From NCBI GenBank assembly GCA_002633025.1, contig NMRB01000070.1:560510-624509 (forward strand): a DNA stretch of 64,000 nucleotides, in the 5' to 3' direction. The translations under genes were made by a program, and so were the position numbers. Each line of letters starts with the position of its first letter. Within the stretch, counting starts at the first letter, position 1. Below are positions 12,837 to 25,645 of the stretch, piece after piece. The notes under the pieces are model-generated. The model saw only the letters and a list, made by a program, of their open reading frames with translations, did no database searches and was not told the origin of the DNA. This DNA is from Notospermus geniculatus. Taxonomy: Eukaryota > Nemertea > Pilidiophora > Heteronemertea > Lineidae.

Positions 12837-13254
12837 ATTCCACTTCCCAGTGGCGCGAGGTTTATCAACGATAGCTCCGCAACGGCTGGGTCAAATTTGA
12901 CAACATACGTCAATTGACTTGTCTTTCTTGCCGGTATCTTTCTGCTATCTTCATTTGTCGCGTAAGGCCGACGTAACGGATCCCTTTCTCAAAACCCATT
13001 TCATTTCGCCATGGTGTTCAGTGCAGTTTACACGTGCGCGATGCATTGCGTCATTTCAAAATGGCCGCCATTTGGCCGTCAACACAAACTGTGATTTGTG
13101 AAGGAACTTTTTTCTGTCACGTTTTGCGGGAAAATGACAGTGATGATGGTTGTAGCGCCAAAAAAGAAAAATCGATTGATGTATGGTATGTCAAATTCGG
13201 CCCAGCCGTTGCGGAGATATCGTTGATAAATCTCGCGCCACTCGGAACTGGAAT
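12837..13254. mobile_element. TIR element with ~80-bp terminal repeats
   Basis: The left arm (from ATTCCACTTCCCAGTGGCGC through CAACGGCTGGG) is repeated inverted at the right end (CCCAGCCGTTGCGGAGATAT...GGAAT). The interior (about 13010-13175, with AAATGGCCGCCAT) resembles segments at 23190-23440 and 35100-35370, so these are diverged members of one interspersed family. The frame that crosses it is not a gene. Confidence 0.7.
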
Positions 13255-14471
13255 GGAGAGTAGCTACCTAGACGAAAAAGCTCCGAGTGAACTAATCGAA
13301 TATCGAATCTGCTACATATTTCGAGTGCTGCTATTTTCGAGTACTCCAACTCGAGCAATTACGGCGCACGGATATTGGTTTCAGATTCTTCTGTTCTATC
13401 GAACGCTGTCCCATGAAAACCCGCGTCCGTCATCATCAAACGGAAAGGAGGCCATTCACCGTTTTCCAAGCGCAAGGGAATCTGTACACACAAATAACTT
13501 TTGCATTCCGGTGAGACAGGAACGTGCGTCCTTGCTGGGACAATATTGACCGGAAGTTCAGTTATGGCCGGCGATTGATTCATCAACAACGCCCACATGT
13601 ATCTTTCCACAAGGCCGAAGCCAAAGTATTTATTGGCCTTGGTATAAAGTAAGTGGAAGGGGCCATCTCAAGCTACTCATGTTCCTCACTTGGATGGGGG
13701 TTTTAGTCGCGCTTGCGAAAGTAAACGCCCACTGCGAATGAATGGAAGCAGTGTACAACTAAAACGTTATTCATGCACCAAGACCTAAATCCGTATATCT
13801 CAAAAAGAAAAAAAACTGGAAACGAGGAAAAAAAGACAAATCCTGTCCTTGGCATATCTCTTAGTTTTAATAGACAATGTATAACTTTCTACATGTAATT
13901 TGTCTTCGGTGTTACATTAAACTGGGTTCAACTACAGTAGATATTATTTATTTGTTCGTTTTTGCCTCCGCATCGATCAGGTCTGCAGTCCTGGATGAAG
14001 ACGTCACTTACGGACCATTTAATCTGTTGAAACACCAATCGATTTTCTTTGTCAGTGGTTTATGGTACAATGTATTTTCATCTGGAAATAAAAACCTTTG
14101 CGTGTCATTGGTCTTAATTAGAAGGCAGTGCGGAGCGAACAGAATTAAAGGACATAAAATGGCCTATTGCATGAAAACGATTTTGACAACATAATCGTCC
14201 TTTCACAAAGGCCAAAATGTCGAAAATGAAAAGAGCCACCTGCAACCCATCATGATGGTATTCATTGGAAAGCGCTCGTTTCCAATGAACACCTTTAGGT
14301 TCTTCACCGACGTCACAACTCAATGCTACATAGCCATGTGCTTGGAGAGTTTCGGTTGGAATTCATGATTTGGTTGGTGATATTGCTGTTGGCAGTGAAG
14401 GGGCTTAATGTCGTTTTTTGAAACTCGGCAAACAGCTGGTCCTGGTGATATTTCAGGGTGAAAAGAGACAC
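13255..14471. other. intergenic, no gene recognised
   Basis: Only short overlapping frames on both strands. No exon with a credible splice pattern or domain. Confidence 0.3.
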
Positions 14472-14593
14472 AGGGAGTTTTCGCAAAGCCCCCGAAACGC
14501 CAACGCGAACGCCAATCCCATTGTTCGATGCCACGGAGAGCACCGAACAAAAGGACAGAGTCAGGCGTTTCGGGGGCTTTGCGAAAACTCGCT
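14472..14593. mobile_element. MITE family F1, copy 1
   Basis: Terminal inverted repeats AGGGAGTTTTCGCAAAGCCC and its reverse complement, then an inner GCCAACGCGAACGCC motif. Copies lie at 18866-18990 and 29042-29171. No target duplication is clear here. No coding capacity. Confidence 0.8.
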
Positions 14594-17500
14594 ATTATAC
14601 CCTCTCCCGAAATCTTTCAGCTGAGTGGAACAATCTTCTGGCAATTACCCTCTTTTTTGAGTGAAAGTGACAGCACGCAAAGGTACGATTTTCCCTGCAC
14701 CACCATGATGCTTTGATGCGTAATGCTTTGCAGTCAGAGAAACTGGTGGAATCTATTGGAGTTACTGTGGGGTTATACTGAGTCCAGTGAACGTGATTAT
14801 TGCCTTATTTCACATCAATCAATTCTCCCGTATCTGTCATTTCTCATTTACTCCGCCAGGTCCAGTGTATAGAAACAACAGACAATAGACCGGAAGTTCT
14901 TCCACTGGCAGTTTGTATTCGTTGTGACGTCACCAAACTTAGGGTTCCGGAGCCGTCTAGTTGCTCGGAAACAACTTCCGGTTCTTGATTGTCAGGATTT
15001 CATTACAAGATTAATGTCAAAATAATATGGAAATCAATATCAAATATTTATTGAATCAGAGCATGAAATAATATAGTTATTGGTTGAGCGACACGAGCAA
15101 AGAGGTCAACCGACTAGCATACGGTCAATAAGATTACTTACACTGTACGCCAGCTTAATTAAGAAATCAGCGAGAAATCCACGTACAAAAAAGTTGCATT
15201 TATGATGACGAAAATATCACGAATCTATAAAGCATTTCTTTGTAATCGAACTGTCATCTTGCCCTGACAAGCGTTCCTACATGGAGGTATTATACTGTCA
15301 GTATAATACCTCCATGGTTCCTATCACTCCTCTCGCTCAGTTCGGAGGGCGAAGTGACCGTAGGCCCTGATATGTGAAGATGTCAAACTGTCAGAACCCT
15401 GTGACCCGAAATCCGTCTTGAACAGAAATGCTTTAAAACCTTTTTGAAAGCCATCTGTTTAGCGTTTTCTATTTTGGGGGCGCCAAGACTCATCTTTTAT
15501 GCCTTCGTTTTCATCCTATAAAATAATGCTGAATGCCCATGTATAAAGTAATTTTCTGACGCACATCGCAAAATACACCGTTACACGGTTACTAAGAGCA
15601 TCCTCTAGTCATTGTAGGGATCTGGGAACATGATTTCAATCCAATAATCACAGCCACTAAAAGCTGTTCCGATGATGGCCTCTTGATTAGGTTCAGAAAA
15701 ACTCTTTGAAATATTTAAATGCAGGGTAAATTCTATCTAAAACAATAAAATATTCAAAAGATTTTATGTTTGATATTCGGACGGCCAAATCTGTGTTACA
15801 GAAACATTTCTCCTGCGGTTACGAAATTTCTGAAATATGGTCTGTCTTTTTCTGTTCTGTTCTTTCTTTCTTTCTTTTCTGTTCTTTTTCTGTTCTGTCG
15901 TAATCGAAGTAAGACAAAAAATATAAAACAGTTACTTCCAATGCTGGAAATAATAGATCTGTTATTTATTTTTTATCTGCTCAACTGACATCTCACAATG
16001 TAGCATCAGCTTTTTATTTGCACAGCAACGCAATCATGGAATGGCCAAAAAACAACGGAATTGCAAAACCTCTTACAATTACATATACCATCAACCAGAA
16101 GAATGAAATGTCAGCGATCTGTATTCTACACCAGCCCTAGTTAAGGAATTTTCCTATCCATTTTAATTTGCAATGGCATGACATTTCGACACTGGCATCA
16201 TTTTTGCTACCCGGTGCAAGTCATTTTTTGTTGTGGGCTATAGATCCGCGTTTGTGTGTGTAAAAAACCTGTACATACATGTACATGTACATTGTAATGG
16301 CCACTAGCCTAGGTCACAGCCTAAAAAATATTACCGCATTTGACGTCTCTCTTAATTACGTCCCATCAGTCATTAATTACAACACAAAAATATCGACCTT
16401 GAATAATCTATATCGGCCAAAGGAAGGAAGTGATGGATCACCTCTTAGGCCGATTAACGGGTTGTTGCCATAGTCACCCCAGTCCGTACATACATCAATT
16501 TTGGTCACAGTTTACTGACGCCAAAGGTGTCAAAAATCGCGTTTGCAATGCTCTCCCCCTGAGTACCATCACATTAAAGCAAATACCATTACTTTGTCTC
16601 AGCTTGACCCGTGACAACAGCGTGCCTGAGAATTCACTTTCTGGACAATTCATTAGCCCGCAAGAATCAACACAGTGCCAAACTGTGAGATACAACAGTG
16701 TGGGGTCAGATTGGCCGATCAGCAACCGGTAGTGCATGGTCCTGTGGATCTCATTCTTCACAGATGAGGGATCACAGTGTGAGGCGTCACAATGAACGAC
16801 GGATTCGATGGAGCAAGAACACACCGGCACACATTCTTGCCATCTGCCCTCGTCTTGTATGTCATTTCCAACCTTGCTCAAGACACTAAACTAGAGCGGG
16901 AATTTCGCCCCCCAAAAGCGGGATTCAAAGAAGTCCACCACAAGGCCCACTATAGATGTTGACTCCACAGTGGCAAGGAAGAACTGATCGCAGCGCCCCC
17001 TCAGACAGCTGAAGTCATGGCGGGGACGTGACCTGTCTCATAAAATGGCCTGAAGATGGCGCAGCAGTACATCCTTGCAGAAAAAATATTAATGCCTTCC
17101 CAAAAAAAATCAACTAGCAATCTCTGTGCCTTAATCACTCCTCGGGCGAAAGACCGGCGTTGAATTTCCCAACTCACACCACTGTTCATCTCTTATCTCG
17201 GCTTACGGCCAGAGATACAGTAACCTTTCGCACTACTGAAAGTGGTTATAAAATATGTCTGCTAGTTGCCCATGCCGACCCCATCCTCTTCGATCTTCCA
17301 TCATCCACTGGGACATGTAATGGTTACAAATACTTGTTATTCCGCGCTAGCTACTAAAAAGATATTTTCCTGTGCGAAACGTTGGCGTGGTAGACCATGA
17401 TGAAATGAATTTCGCATGGGAAAGTTGTACATACTTATATTATTTGATGCAACGTGCATAACAGTAGATTTTTTGTCCAGACTGCTTAAACTGCTTTTTA

Positions 17501-18649
17501 GGGGAACATCATGTGTGATCCAAATCGCTCGAGAGTATTATGAGGAGAAATCACGCGATTGTTCACCAGTTGAATACTATCGAAGCCAAGGTTTTATACT
17601 AAAACTCGGCAGTAATTCAAAAGAGAATTTGGAATGAGTATTTTGGTCGATTTACTCATTCGAGTCGGTTTCTACCATGCAAAATCTCATTTTCCATGTT
17701 ACTGTAACTGGTAATGGACCAAGCAGTCTGATAATCAGCTTTGAATGTCGTGATGAAATAATCACGTTTGGGAAGCCACTATTCTGAGCGGTATACGGTA
17801 CTAGCTTCAAATATAGTCCTCTGATTCATTTGTTGATTCCATGCAATACGGAACGGAGTCGTTTTTTATTTGGCACCCTACCTATCACCTGAACAAGGAG
17901 GGTGACAGGATCTGGGGTTCTCCATTTTTCAAGATGGCCTACTGGCGGCCATTTTTGAAGTTCCGATCATCGACATTAGAGTCTAAACCCGATGTAACGT
18001 TTTTCAATGTGGCCATTTTCTGTGTGATTTCCATTGTTCGGAACACACTGGGAAACAGACGCACTGTTTCTCTGTGTGTCCTTCATTGTCAAGTCGCCGA
18101 TTATTCCGTCAATCTGTTGTACTTTCACACTGGCACACAGGCCACGCTGAAAAACGTTACACCGGCCTCGTTTTATTACCGGCAGTTCGCTGACAGCACA
18201 GATATCATGCCTGCAAGCATGCAAGTGAGACCCTCCTGAGGGACTGATAGCTCATTGACATTGCCCACAAAAGATGATCTCACTGAGAATTTCGTATCTG
18301 TTCTACCAACCGCGAAATACCCTATCATCTCGCGCCATTTAAATGCGCAGTCATTCCCCATATTCTTGTGCTACTGCTATTCGACGTAGCTTAGGAGGCA
18401 CTCACTGGTGTCTGTGTTATGGGAAGCCCACTTGAGGGAGAACATGAGTATTGAATATGGGACCCTCGAGGCAGAAACTCTCTTTGCGGGTCGATTAACG
18501 CAACAAATGTTTTTGTGAGTTAGTTCCATGCACTTCTACCGAATCATTCGTCAGAAGTTGAGTTGGCGAGTTAAATCTAAACGCATAAATCAAGCGAAGT
18601 GGGGAAGAGTTTCTCCAGTTTTCTTTAGAGTGGTTTCCAATCACGTGAT
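14594..18649. other. intergenic, no gene recognised
   Basis: Holds a perfect short hairpin at about 15280-15315 (CATGGAGGTATTATACTG and its reverse), a pyrimidine tract at 15846-15900, a TACATGTACATGTAC run near 16270, and a GTTACACCG element end at 18156-18164. Open frames are short and unrecognised. Confidence 0.35.
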
Positions 18650-18745
18650 CGTCTGAAAAGCAGCCGATGAAAAGCTTGTTGATTGGTTGAAAAACCATTG
18701 ATTGTTCTTTTGTTGAATGAGAGCGAGTGGTGTCGACCAATCAGC
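18650..18745 (-). repeat. interspersed repeat family R3, copy 2
   Basis: Reverse-strand relative of 6735-6825 and 42790-42885. Shared blocks include GATTGTTCTTTTGTTG and AGCAGCCGATGAAAA as read on the plus strand. Confidence 0.55.
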
Positions 18746-18865
18746 ACAATTTTCCTTTGGGATCTAGCTTCCGCCGTGGCATCGACATTCGAAGACAAAT
18801 CACGACAGGCAGGTTGCCACACAAACACGAGAAATGTACGATCTTGCGCGTCCACGTCCCTCATC

Positions 18866-18990
18866 AGGGAGTTTTCGCAAAGCCCCCGAAACGCCAAGGT
18901 GAACGCCCAATCCATTGTTCGATGCCACGAGAGCACCGAACAAAAGGATAGACGTTCGCGTTGGCGTTTCTGGGGCTTTGCGAAAACTCC
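18866..18990. mobile_element. MITE family F1, copy 2
   Basis: Ends AGGGAGTTTTCGCAAAGCCC and GGCTTTGCGAAAACTCC, with the same inner GTTCGATGCCACGA core as the copies at 14472 and 29042. Right terminus slightly decayed. Confidence 0.8.
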
Positions 18991-19981
18991 ATATTGACGT
19001 CGCGACTCTTGCGTCCACTGATTGTATTAATCTATCAGTCCTTTTTTAATACTAGTATTACTCGACATTCGGACTCCGTTGGCGTTGAATGCTTCCAAAG
19101 AACCGCGTAAAAGGAAAGGGTATATAATTTAGTGGTCTGTTGGACACTATTTTTCAGCCCCTAGTAATGTACCGTACTCAGACTGTTTTTTATGCCTCTT
19201 CACAAGCACGTCGGGACTATACCGTGATATAACGAGCGCAAATTCAGCAGAAATTTCGGCTTACATGTACATGTAGGCCTACATGCATGTACATGTACAT
19301 GTTGCCTCTTCCAGACGGTGGAGCGAATTAAAAAGCGCAGCCCAGTTCTATAAATCAACCGAAGTTTCTAAAGCTTTACAGAGCTACCGCGCAAAATGTT
19401 TACCCAATCTCAAGCTAACGACCGCGATGATCAATAACACGGTCACCGCGAAGCTGAACCAGCAATTTGTTGTCAGAATTAAGAAGTTTGTATTTCCCGT
19501 AAAAATATCGAGCAATGAAGCTGTCATGGCTGCGGTCTATCCCGAAACACACCATGGTCGAATATCCACTTCAGACCTGTCAGACTGTGTGCACCATCCA
19601 TCATGCCATACTGACGTTGGACACCCAGGGTTTCTTTCAGCGATATAAGAGACAGAATTGTCGGCAGTCATCGTCGAGATAGATGACCCGAGATGATACA
19701 CTATAAACGGGGCATGACTATCCCCAGTAAAGTATGCCCTGAACAGGCCAAGGTCCATCACGGATTGGCTCTCCTTGCTGGTGGTGGGGGAAATTGACAT
19801 CTTGACCCTCACAGTCATCGGTAACAGACGACTTGTGTCATGAGTATGTTGGCCTAGTGGGCAAGGCTTTAATACTTCAAAATCTGCCTTAGATCAGCGA
19901 ATCTAGAGTATACAGGGAACAACGGAAATGGGGAGAACTACCCCCAATGAAGTATCAAATTTCAGATGGAATGACGTGACT
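18991..19981. other. intergenic; unassigned overlapping frames
   Basis: A 121-codon plus frame (19283-19648) overlaps a 93-codon minus frame (19537-19818). Just beyond it on the minus strand, around 19400-19530, a hydrophobic stretch containing FSFAVTVLLIIAVVSL could be a membrane segment. No family is recognised and no splice junction links the two minus frames. Confidence 0.25.
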
Positions 19982-20209
19982 ATGGCAAGCCGTTTGTTCA
20001 TTTCATCAAATAAACCTGTTTTTTAAAAATAAACTACCGGTACTTCATTTCTTTTGAAAAAAATCTTGGTTTTTTGCTCCTTCAAAACAGAATCTGGAAA
20101 AAACAAGTTTTAAAAAAAAAAACAAGATTCTTTGCAATGGAGTAAAAGAAACCTAGTTTTTTTTTAAAAAAACAGGCTTATTTGATTAAATGAACAAACG
20201 GCTTGCCAT
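19982..20209. mobile_element. TIR element with 7-8 bp target duplication
   Basis: Inverted ends ATGGCAAGCCGTTTGTTCAT and its reverse continue for about 45 bases each. ACGTGAC flanks both sides (19974-19980 and 20210-20216); extended to eight bases the match is 7 of 8. An 8-bp duplication would suggest a hAT-type element. The interior is A/T-rich and also partly inverted. Confidence 0.7.
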
Positions 20210-20523
20210 ACGTGACGTCTATTTTCATCTATAAAACCTTGCCATTCCCGTTTCTTTTATTCCACGCTGATGAATTCTAGACGTGGCAACACGACATTCC
20301 GATTTCCCGTAATAACTCGCACTCGTTCACTCCATTTAATAGACTACCAGTCACGCCAGTGACTTATTGCTGGCTCACATCTCGTTATTTGTCACGCGGT
20401 TTGTGAGAGCCTCATATCAACTTATAATTCTGGCCAAGCATTGTAAAGAGCATGGCCAAGCATTGTAAAGAGCATTCAACACGAATTTCATTCTCGGCTG
20501 ATTCTTCGGGAAAAAGTGGCATA

Positions 20524-20694
20524 TACTTTATCCTCGCCTCTAAGAGGTCAGTCCAGAGTACTCATGACTAGGCCTTTGTTCCATTCCATAATTGGCGCCG
20601 GTGGTTCGTTCTTTGTTCGACCAATCAGAACGAGGAAGTTTGTTGTCACTTTCTGGACATTAATGACTGACCTCTTAGAGGCGAGGATAAAGTA
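20524..20694. mobile_element. MITE-like inverted repeat, ~171 bp
   Basis: ATACTTTATCCTCGCCTCTA at the left is matched by TAGAGGCGAGGATAAAGTAT at the right, continuing through AGAGGTCAGT. No target duplication is evident. Confidence 0.75.
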
Positions 20695-21090
20695 TGTACA
20701 TGTACATTAGCTTGTACATTAGACGGAGTGTAGGCAGTTACGCGGGGGGGGGGGGGNNNGATTGTAACCACAACAGTAATTGTTCGACACGCAAGAGTTC
20801 GGACTTTCGATAATTATCTATCACAGTTCAGCGGGTGCACATCACTACATACTCCCCATAAAACATTGATGCCACGGTACAGATACAGAATCAGTTAGAT
20901 CTGGTCTGTCATGTGTAAGTAGCTAAAACGATCGATGTGTCTGAATACTGTCAGCTCCTTAGGTGAGAGGTACGTCACCTCTACTGACTTGCACTGTGAC
21001 GGTATGAGTCGTTGCACTCATCCGGTTACTCCCGTTTGAAGTAGTGATACGTTACAGCCCCGCTCAAGATCACCGACTTTCTTTCGACTA
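20695..21090. other. unique DNA with poly-G and gap bases
   Basis: A poly-G run ends in nnn at 20757-20759, a low-confidence join. The ~330 bases after it, up to the start of the duplicated block at 21091, show no gene. Confidence 0.4.
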
Positions 21091-21249
21091 AAGTATTTGT
21101 CGTGCACGCGAGAGGTCACCCCGAGGCCGATAGCCACGACATCTCTGAGGAACTTCTAAAACTAGCTTCTTACATTTTAGGCGTTACATTTTTAACTCAA
21201 TTTTTGATTGCAGACAGACTTGTACTTTATGCGTTTGATCATCGACGTG

Positions 21250-21432
21250 CACACTGTAAAAAGAAATAGGTACAGCGTACCCATAGCAATGGGTAAATTC
21301 TTTGTCCACTTTTTAAGCCCATTTCCCATGGGCCCGCTGTACCCATCAACTCGGAATGAGTTAAGTGTTCCCATGTTGGTATGTGTACCCACGGCTCCGT
21401 ACCCATAAAAACGGATGATTTTTTACAGCGCA
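21250..21432. repeat. MITE-like unit with CACTGTAAAAA ends (copy in block 1)
   Basis: CACTGTAAAAA at the left and TTTTTTACAGCG at the right are inverted. Inside, TACCCAT/ATGGGTA words repeat on both strands. The same unit is at 33350-33532 in the second block copy. Confidence 0.55.
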
Positions 21433-21602
21433 CTGCAGACAAAATGCATGCTTCGATAGGTGTTCATCCATAAGCTACTAGTATGTTGACCGATAGGAAC
21501 ACAAGCAATAATTATTTATTCACGCAGTCTATGGGAACATACCTGCAATTTACATCATAAAATGATCAATTTTAATTGACGTGGTTCATATGAATTTGCA
21601 TG

Positions 21603-24600
21603 TTAGATTAAACGATTATTTTCAAAACAGATCAATATTACTTGACAGATACATACATGAACTATAGTCTCTTGCCTCACAAATACGGCGTACTGACGTT
21701 GAGGTAGGCCCCATTTTACACCGAGGCACTCAGTCTCTGTAATACGCATGCGCGAACTGCGCAGCAACAGAAACTGATACCAACGTCGACAATTTTTGTT
21801 ACATGTACGAGAATACCGAAATCCTGGTATTAAACCTGATTGGTCGATTTTGAATTCAGATGTTACAGCCATGCTGATTGGCCATATAATATTGGACGGG
21901 GGTGTCACATGGCTGCAAATTAACGGCGCTCTATTGCAAGATCACGTGGCTGAGGCCAGCCGTGCGCAAAGCAGCATCACACAGATTTTAGACGTTGTAG
22001 CCAAACCCTCGGTCTGGCTGCGCGAGACTAGCCCCATTTCAGTTCTGGCCTTTTTCCCGAAATCGCCAATAGTTGTATACTTAGTTATCACACCAGTCTG
22101 GGATGAATATTGTTCACGATGCCTTTTTGGACTTCGCCAAGTGAAAGCGCTTGAATTGTCAACAAAAAATCGTGACCGTATGCATCAATCATGGAACTTC
22201 ACTGCATCACACCCATGGCGATATCCATACCACTTCGTGGATACGGTTCGTTGATGGCTTTTTCGATGGCACTCAAATCATGGAACCGACCTCATAAAGT
22301 CAAGATTTGGTTTATTTATCTGACATTTCGCCGAGTACTACACTTATAAAAGTAATTATAACAGCAATTAGGGGAACATATTGATTTTTACTCGAATTCT
22401 TTGCATATCCTGTCGCGCACAGAGAATACTGACTTTTTCTTGTGGCAGTTTTCCGTGTTTTCTCCATATGTGGAGTAAACGAAAGGACAGGAGCGATAAG
22501 ATTTTATATTCGAATGTAAAGGCTACGAAGCGAGACCACGCTACGGGGTTTACACTAAACTATGTCAAAATGGAAATGCTTGGGATTCGCAGCAGAAAAC
22601 ATCCAAAACTTATCAATGAGTGAATGTTTGCATCAGTATCACCAAAAATTCTTCCTAGACGAAAATAGTGTGGAAAGTATTTGTATAGAGAGAGCAGTAT
22701 ACACGTTTATTGCTTTGCAATCGACGTTAGTTCCAGCGAATAATCCACAGCACCGTTCATCACTATCACTTGATTATATGTTATAATGCTTTCATTCTGC
22801 CAGCCAATATCATGAATGCAGTTTATTAGTGACACGCTTGCAATTATTGCCGAGTTCCATAAAGTGGTGCGTTTCTTTTTTCTGTTTCGCTGAGAAATAA
22901 ACTTTGAGCGGTTAAACATGAATTAAAGCGAATCGAAAGCGGATTTTGTTTACATTTGGATGGTGTTTGTAAAAAGAAAATTCAGCCAATCAGAATGCAC
23001 GAAAATTTCTTTTGTTGACATTCTGGAGAAGTTTGTTTACATTTTTCCCGAAAATTCGTCCCCTTTCAAATTCTATTTCTAAATCAATTTTTTTCGCTTT
23101 TGATTCGCTTTAAGTAGTCTCAGTCAACGGCACGAAGTATTCGCTTACCAATGCCCCAGTTTTGCATTCATTGCCATAAAACTTTGATACCTTTCTCCAA
23201 TTCCATTTCACTTCGCCACGATGTTCAGTGTAGGCGATGCATCGCGTTTTTAAAAAATGGCCGCCATACGGCCGTTAACACCAACCGCGACATGGTGAAA
23301 GAACTTCTTTCTGTCTCTTTTTTTGGAAAATGAAAGCAACGATGCCTGTACCACAAAAATACGATGAACATGGTGAAAAATGTGTTGAAATGGTTTGGTT
23401 AACGGAGCCAGAGGTAAAAATATGGCGCAGTAACTAATTGGAACGGACAGTCGGTACTCTTCAGCATTCCCTGATGGCATAAATTGATCTTTCAGAACCA
23501 GATTAGAGGTTTTAGTTGCTGATGAAACATTACCGTCAATGCCCAACGGAACAGATTTTGGTTACTGCTAATAGAGGCGATTTTAAGTCTCCTCCATGGA
23601 GACAGTTCTTTGGCTTTCCTACTTTCAACAAAACTAATCTGACCAGTCACTAGAACCACCGCGGAATACAACACAAAATCACCAAAGCTCCAATACTGCA
23701 ACTATAGGATCTCTGCACTAGATCAAAATACAATTTTCTAACACCAGTGGGAATATCAATTGCTGTTAGATTTCATGTTATCCGATTTGTTGAGGACTGG
23801 TGCCTCCCTTGGGCAATCAGAGTATTGTAAACGAAACAAATCACTCCATCCTCTTGTCATTTACGTATGTCGTGTTTTTTCGTTGATATGTGTACATGTA
23901 TGTACATAACAATCACCACAGCCGAGCCGAGTGGGAATGACGGAGGACTGGGAACCAGCTACGAAATTCTCAAGGCAATACCCGATATCGCCAGAGTGAC
24001 CATCATGACCATTGCTTGTTCGGGCAACACTCGTTCTGAATTATCATGGTATTATCTGGAAGCACGATGACGCCGTAGTCGATTAGGCTTAAAACAAGAA
24101 AGATAAAAAATTCAGGCTTGGTTTGGGGTTACATCACTGGCGTTCTATCTCAGATCATATAGGCCTACATCATTCTCCGCTACATCTGCAATTCCTGAAA
24201 CTTTCACCGTGATAAACGACTTATTACTGGTATTTCTTGTTTCTGGGGTGCAGCAAACAACCCAGACCAAATTGTAACACTTTTTAATGCATGACCTACA
24301 GAGAACTGGCAACGTTGTAAACAGACAGTCACATCTTCCACGAATGTGCTTTTGTACGCCAATACAATTATATCGTTTTCAATCATGATAAATCATCATA
24401 TCAATTCCTTCTCTCGGCAACTGGCGAAGCGGAGCGATATGATTGGTTACCAGAGGAAAACACATCATTTTTGAAGAAAAAACGAATTCAATTACTGGCG
24501 TTCCCCATTATTTGATTTTGATTTCGTCAGCCTCATCTGTATATCGGTCATTTTGTCAAATCGTTACATCGTTTATTTTTTGGACGAAATATGTATTGCA

Positions 24601-25645
24601 TTTTCACAAATGACAGGAGCTTTTTATCTCGTTATATTTAAACCATTATGTCATTTACCCTGATACATTATTCTAATTTGTCAGACGTTCCGACGGCATC
24701 GCTTGAAAAAATGCTGGCCACTACTCTCACAGAATTTCATTAAATGCGTTGCAGAGTTATATTAAATTAATAAAAACAGTAAAACCAAGCCAAACACAGT
24801 TTGCCAATTTTGCACCATTTATTACATGGATGTTTATGATTCCAATAATTTAATCATCCTCATTCCTTGGCAAAAGGAGAAACGAAGCAATATCCTTTTG
24901 ACGGATACTCAGTAACAAACGTATTTGATTTTCTTAGTAATAACTTCGTGTAGTCGAGTCATTGAACGTGTTATACGTTACATACACGTGTATCGCTAGA
25001 CCATGTATGTACTTTGGCGATATTACTTGAGAGACTGTTGAGTATACAAAGAAAAACCGTGGTGACATACCCAATATTTTCCTGTTAACTTTTTTTACAT
25101 GAAGTGCATGTACCTTAGACCAAGTGCTTTTTGGCGATATTTTGAGAGACCACATCCTACGTACGACATATCCATACACTCAACACCGAAGACAATTTTC
25201 CTATTACATTTATTTTACGATGAAGTAAAAGGTGTTATGAAAGTGCTCATCATGAAAGCGACGTTTCCGACCACTCAACGCTATCATATATACAGCAAAG
25301 ATGCGCAGGTCGGAAACATAATGGTATTACACATATTATATACTATACACACATTGACATGTTGATCTCGAAAACATTTTGTAATAATGATTCGTCCCCT
25401 CGTATAGGTTTTCCCGGCACGGCAATATGCATATTTCCAATTTGTCTATAAGCGATAGAAGCGAATAATGCAGAGTCTAGAGGCGCAATCATGCTACAAG
25501 TACTAGAATTGGTGTAATACATCGACTTGTTGGCGTAAGCAGCGAGACCAATGGTACTCGAAGCACTCACGAGTAGAACTCGGCGGTCTCTGCAAATCAT
25601 GGCAAGGAGAGTCATACGAATTAACCCAATTCCTTCTCTTTACAG
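21603..25645. other. block 1 DNA upstream of the FAIM exons, no exon recognised
   Basis: A 152-codon plus frame at 21796-22254 is identical in the second copy, but identity of the DNA gives no coding evidence. 23190-23440 is a diverged member of the repeat at 12837-13254. I looked for the N-terminal half of FAIM here and did not find it. Confidence 0.35.
22927..23109. mobile_element. TTAA-flanked MITE, 183 bp
   Basis: Ends AGCGAATCGAAAGCG and CGCTTTTGATTCGCT are inverted. TTAA flanks both sides (22923-22926 and 23110-23113). The second block copy has one TTAA and no element (35022-35025), an exact empty site. TTAA duplication is the hallmark of piggyBac-type transposition. Confidence 0.85.

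Noticed and set aside
13034-13549. 171-codon plus-strand frame
   Set aside because: Starts inside the TIR element at 12837-13254 and has no known domain.
21796-22254. 152-codon frame, identical in both block copies (also 33896-34354)
   Set aside because: The DNA around it is equally identical, so conservation gives no coding evidence; no domain or splice context.
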